Shown here: positions 61,268-64,000 of the stretch, one piece after another
Layout: every line of letters begins with the position of its first letter
How positions within the stretch are numbered: position 1 is the stretch's first letter
Assembly (NCBI GenBank): GCA_934293005.1
Contig: CAKQYA010000005.1
Location: forward strand, 1 to 64,000
DNA: 64,000 nucleotides
Source of the DNA: an uncultured Bacteroidaceae bacterium
Lineage (GTDB): Bacteria > Bacteroidota > Bacteroidia > Bacteroidales > Bacteroidaceae
Reading direction: 5' to 3'
Made by a program: the position numbers and the translations under genes
The notes under the pieces: model-generated
What the model saw: only the letters and a program-made list of their open reading frames with translations
Told to the model about the DNA's origin: nothing
The model's database searches: none

Positions 61268-62737
61268 ATGAAAAGAAAATGTGGAAAGTCTACCCAAGAG
61301 GTGAGACAATATGCTAAAGGCTTGATGGCAGCAGGATTGTTGTCTGCCATGCCATTGTGTGCAGGAGCGCAGAATCCCATAGTGCAGACATGGTTCACTA
61401 CCGATCCTGCCCCTCTGGTGCATGACGACAAGATGTATGTGTATACTGGGCATGATGAAGATGGAGCAGACTTCTTCTGGATGCAGGAGTGGAGAGTGTA
61501 CAGCACAACAGACATGGTCAATTGGACTGACCATGGCACCCCGTTGGCTCTCGAGGATTTCTCATGGGCTGATGACCGTGCATGGGCTGCACAGACGATT
61601 GAACGCAATGGCAAGTTCTATTGGTATATATGCGCGCATTCCAAGTTGAGCGGAGGCATGGCCATAGGTGTGGCTGTGAGTGATTCGCCAACAGGACCAT
61701 TCAAGGATGCCATAGGAAAGCCTCTTTATGATAATGGGAGCTGGGACCATATCGATCCCACTGTGATGATAGACGATGACGGTCAGGCTTGGATATATTG
61801 GGGCAATCCACGTGTGTACTACGCTCAGCTCAATGATGACATGGTAAGTTTGAAGGGCGAGGTGAAGAAACTTGAAATGACAGAAGAGGGATTTGGCTCT
61901 CCTGACCCGTCGCAGAGAAAAAAAGACGTGAAATATAAGGACATGTACACCGAAGGGCCTTGGATAATGAAAAAGCCGCAGATGGCGTCCAAAGGCAAGA
62001 ACCACAAGGCTGGCAGGAAAGGCAAGAAACCAGGGTATTACTTGCTTTATGCGGCAGGCGGAGTGCCTGAGCATATCGCATACTCATGGTCTCCAACACC
62101 TTCTGGCCCATGGACGTATATGGGCACTATCATGCCCGAAGGCGGCACTGCATCGTTCACCAACCATTGTGGTTATGAGCGTTATAAAGGACATGATTAT
62201 TTCTTCTATCATACAGGCAAGCTGCCTAAAGGCGGTGGATTTGGCCGCAGTGTGGCTGTGGAAGAGTTCACTTTCAATGCAGATGGCACATTCCCAGTCA
62301 TTCATCCAACAGACAAGGGTGTTGAGCCTATAGGAACACTTAATCCTTATGAGCGTGTAGAAGCGGAAACGATGGCTTTTTCAAAAGGTGTGAAGTCGGA
62401 GGTGAACAGCAAGATTGGTGTGTATGTGTCGGAAATACATGATGGCGATTATATCAAATTGCAAGCGGTCGACTTTGGAGATGTTGCCCCCGCGCGTTTC
62501 ATGGCGAGTGCCGCTTGCGCGCTTCGAGGAGGAACCATCGAGATTCATGCCGACAGTATAGGAGGTGTTAAGATGGCTGAGTTGAAAGTGCCAGGCACTG
62601 GAGGCTGGGAAGATTGGCAGACGCTGACAGCTTCCATTCAGCAAGGAGTGACAGGCGTGCATGACCTCTATTTTGTGTTCAAGGGAAGAAAAGGCGTTAA
62701 ACTCATGAACCTCGACTGGTGGACATTTAAGAAATGA
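61268..62737 (+). CDS. GH43 arabinofuranosidase/xylosidase with CBM6-like domain
   Basis: I choose the ATG at 61268 because it opens a 35-residue signal peptide (ending PLCAGAQNP); the frame open from 61067 runs across the promoter. The 489-residue product has the five-bladed GH43 domain (about 38-345) with catalytic base Asp46 in TTDPAPL, pKa modulator Asp163 in DHIDPTV and general acid Glu229 in YTEGPW. A CBM6-like domain follows (about 360-489, YERVEAETMAFS). It would release arabinose or xylose from plant polysaccharide. A lysine-rich insertion (ASKGKNHKAGRKGKK) near residue 240 is unusual. The GH97 gene follows after 34 bases, so they are probably one unit. Confidence 0.92.
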   Translation: MKRKCGKSTQEVRQYAKGLMAAGLLSAMPLCAGAQNPIVQTWFTTDPAPLVHDDKMYVYTGHDEDGADFFWMQEWRVYSTTDMVNWTDHGTPLALEDFSWADDRAWAAQTIERNGKFYWYICAHSKLSGGMAIGVAVSDSPTGPFKDAIGKPLYDNGSWDHIDPTVMIDDDGQAWIYWGNPRVYYAQLNDDMVSLKGEVKKLEMTEEGFGSPDPSQRKKDVKYKDMYTEGPWIMKKPQMASKGKNHKAGRKGKKPGYYLLYAAGGVPEHIAYSWSPTPSGPWTYMGTIMPEGGTASFTNHCGYERYKGHDYFFYHTGKLPKGGGFGRSVAVEEFTFNADGTFPVIHPTDKGVEPIGTLNPYERVEAETMAFSKGVKSEVNSKIGVYVSEIHDGDYIKLQAVDFGDVAPARFMASAACALRGGTIEIHADSIGGVKMAELKVPGTGGWEDWQTLTASIQQGVTGVHDLYFVFKGRKGVKLMNLDWWTFKK

Positions 62738-62771
62738 CCTGCTTGTGACGCTTTAAATACAATATGAGAAC

Positions 62772-64000
62772 ATGAGAAGAATATTAAGCACATTAGGTTT
62801 GTTTATACTTGCTGCAACAATGGCTTGGGCACAAAAGGTCGCTTCTCCTAATGGCAAGGTGACTGTGGAACGGACTGATGGCATATATGAGGTTCGTTAT
62901 AATGGAAGCAAGGTCGTTGATCTGGTATCAGATGGAGTGCTTACCAAGCATCGCAGCCATGCTCCGGCATATATACGCATGGAAAAGCTTGGCAAGATAA
63001 AAGACAACTATCAGATGTTGCAAGGCAAGAGGCTTTCATGCAGCAACCGCGGCAATGCTTACGCCTTTGTGCATGAATATGCTGATGGCTCTCCAATGAA
63101 GCTCGTGATGCGCGTGTACGACAATGGCGTGGCTTTCAGGTATGAGTTGCAGGGCCTTAATGATGACAGTCTGAAGGATGAACTCACATTTTATGATATA
63201 GGCAAAGGCACTCGCCGCTGGTTCATGAAATGGTCTGATGGTTATGAGGGCTTTTTCCCTGAGGCAACAAGTGGTGAAGGCGGCGGGCGGCATTGGGCAT
63301 ATCCTGCGTTATTGCAGAAAACGGACAATGTGTACGCCCTCATCTCTGAGGCAAACATTGAGAGGAGGCAGAGCGCATCGTCTATGCACAACGATGATGA
63401 CGGAGATGTCTATAAGGTTTGCCCTGATGTCAACGATGTGCCTCTCAATGGTGAATGGCACACTCCTTGGAGGATGCTGATGCTTGGCTCGCTGGCTGAT
63501 ATCGTTGAATCGACTCTTGTGACAGATGTGGCGGACCCTTGCCGTTTGGCCGACACAAGTTGGATAAAGCCAGGCGTGGTGTCGTGGGTATACTGGGCTT
63601 ACAACCATGGTTCGAACGATTTCAACATCATTAAGAAATATGTTGACCTTGCTGTGGCTCTCAATTTGCCTTATGTGCTCATTGATGCAGAGTGGGATGA
63701 GTTTAAGGATGGAAAGAGTGTTGTTGATGCTATTGACTATGCCAAGAAGAATGGCGTCAAGCCCATGATATGGTACAATTCGTCTGTTGGTTGGATAAAT
63801 GGAGCGCCAGGACCAAAATTTCGCCTCAATAAGCCAGAAGACCGGGAAAGGGAGTTTGCCTGGTGTGAAAGCCTTGGCGTTGCGGGTGTGAAGATTGATT
63901 TCTTCTCTGGCGACAACCAAATGAACATGGATTACTGCATAGATCTGTTGGAATGTGCCGCAAGGCATCATCTGCTGGTCAATTTCCATGGAGCCACCAT
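62772..64000 (+). CDS. GH97 family glycoside hydrolase, 3' end outside the window
   Basis: An open frame from the ATG at 62772 continues without a stop to the last base (409 codons). It has a signal peptide (MRRILSTLGLFILAATMAWA). The N-terminal beta-sandwich typical of GH97 follows, with SPNGKVTVERTDGIYEV at its start and VMRVYDNGVAFRYEL further on. The barrel then begins with SWVYWAYNHGSNDF, LIDAEWDEF and GVAGVKIDFFSGD. The Asp in VKIDFF sits where retaining alpha-galactosidase members carry their nucleophile, so alpha-galactosidase activity is more likely than the inverting SusB-type alpha-glucosidase; this is inference. It is coupled to the GH43 gene upstream. Confidence 0.9.
   Translation, partial: MRRILSTLGLFILAATMAWAQKVASPNGKVTVERTDGIYEVRYNGSKVVDLVSDGVLTKHRSHAPAYIRMEKLGKIKDNYQMLQGKRLSCSNRGNAYAFVHEYADGSPMKLVMRVYDNGVAFRYELQGLNDDSLKDELTFYDIGKGTRRWFMKWSDGYEGFFPEATSGEGGGRHWAYPALLQKTDNVYALISEANIERRQSASSMHNDDDGDVYKVCPDVNDVPLNGEWHTPWRMLMLGSLADIVESTLVTDVADPCRLADTSWIKPGVVSWVYWAYNHGSNDFNIIKKYVDLAVALNLPYVLIDAEWDEFKDGKSVVDAIDYAKKNGVKPMIWYNSSVGWINGAPGPKFRLNKPEDREREFAWCESLGVAGVKIDFFSGDNQMNMDYCIDLLECAARHHLLVNFHGAT

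Overview
The window looks like a piece of a Bacteroidales chromosome, most likely Prevotellaceae or a near relative. The evidence is a set of Bacteroidota-type promoters (-7 TAnnTTTG, several with a -33 TTTG about 20 bases upstream), a type III glutamine synthetase, LL-diaminopimelate aminotransferase, NVEALA, DUF4831 and DUF4250 proteins, a 6-bladed beta-propeller lipoprotein, a C-terminus resembling a type IX secretion signal, and many glycoside hydrolases. I see no rRNA, tRNA, CRISPR array, phage or insertion sequence with a transposase.

Layout. 0-4 kb (minus strand): a 22-bp palindromic tandem array, a Zn/Cd-type P1B ATPase and a MATE exporter. 4.3-7.6 kb: a minus-strand unit encoding a DUF4250 protein, a DPP-IV-type S9 peptidase and a TlpA-type thioredoxin lipoprotein. 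8.1-10 kb (plus): a NVEALA peptide gene broken by an in-frame stop, a 6-bladed beta-propeller lipoprotein and a stub of a further lipoprotein ending in an 18-bp hairpin. 10-12.8 kb: a multidomain GH10 xylanase. 13.2-21 kb: housekeeping genes (thioesterase, HAD hydrolase, pgeF, obgE, adk, hpt, nnrE/nnrD fusion, DUF4831). 21.3-37.5 kb (minus): a long nitrogen block with an Lrp regulator, glutamine synthetase III, Amt, PII, an outer-membrane barrel, dapL, dapF, asnB, gltD and gltB. 37.8-50 kb (plus): a PurF-type amidotransferase, carA, carB, guaA, a YeiH transporter and pyrG. 50.4-55.6 kb: a frameshifted glycosyltransferase, LemA and TPM proteins, upp and a uracil permease. 55.9-64 kb: MFS and Na/Pi transporters, a serine hydrolase, a GH43 enzyme and the 5' part of a GH97 enzyme that runs off the window.

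The genes between 22 and 50 kb share one theme. Ammonium enters through Amt under PII control, glutamine synthetase III and glutamate synthase fix it, and six glutamine-dependent amidotransferases (GltB, AsnB, PurF-like, CarA, GuaA, PyrG) spend the glutamine on glutamate, asparagine, nucleotides and carbamoyl phosphate. DapL and DapF, in the same block, use glutamate to make the cell-wall precursor diaminopimelate.

The most unusual content is non-coding. Two families of small interspersed repeats sit only in gaps between genes. One is a roughly 200-bp fold-back element with inverted ends (four long copies of differing decay, two short forms and two solo ends). The other is a palindromic element containing ATACTT/AAGTAT half-sites, seen as a 22-bp tandem array, as a 42-bp perfect palindrome and as a near-palindrome. 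The two families occur side by side at three places. Neither carries a protein gene that I can recognise.
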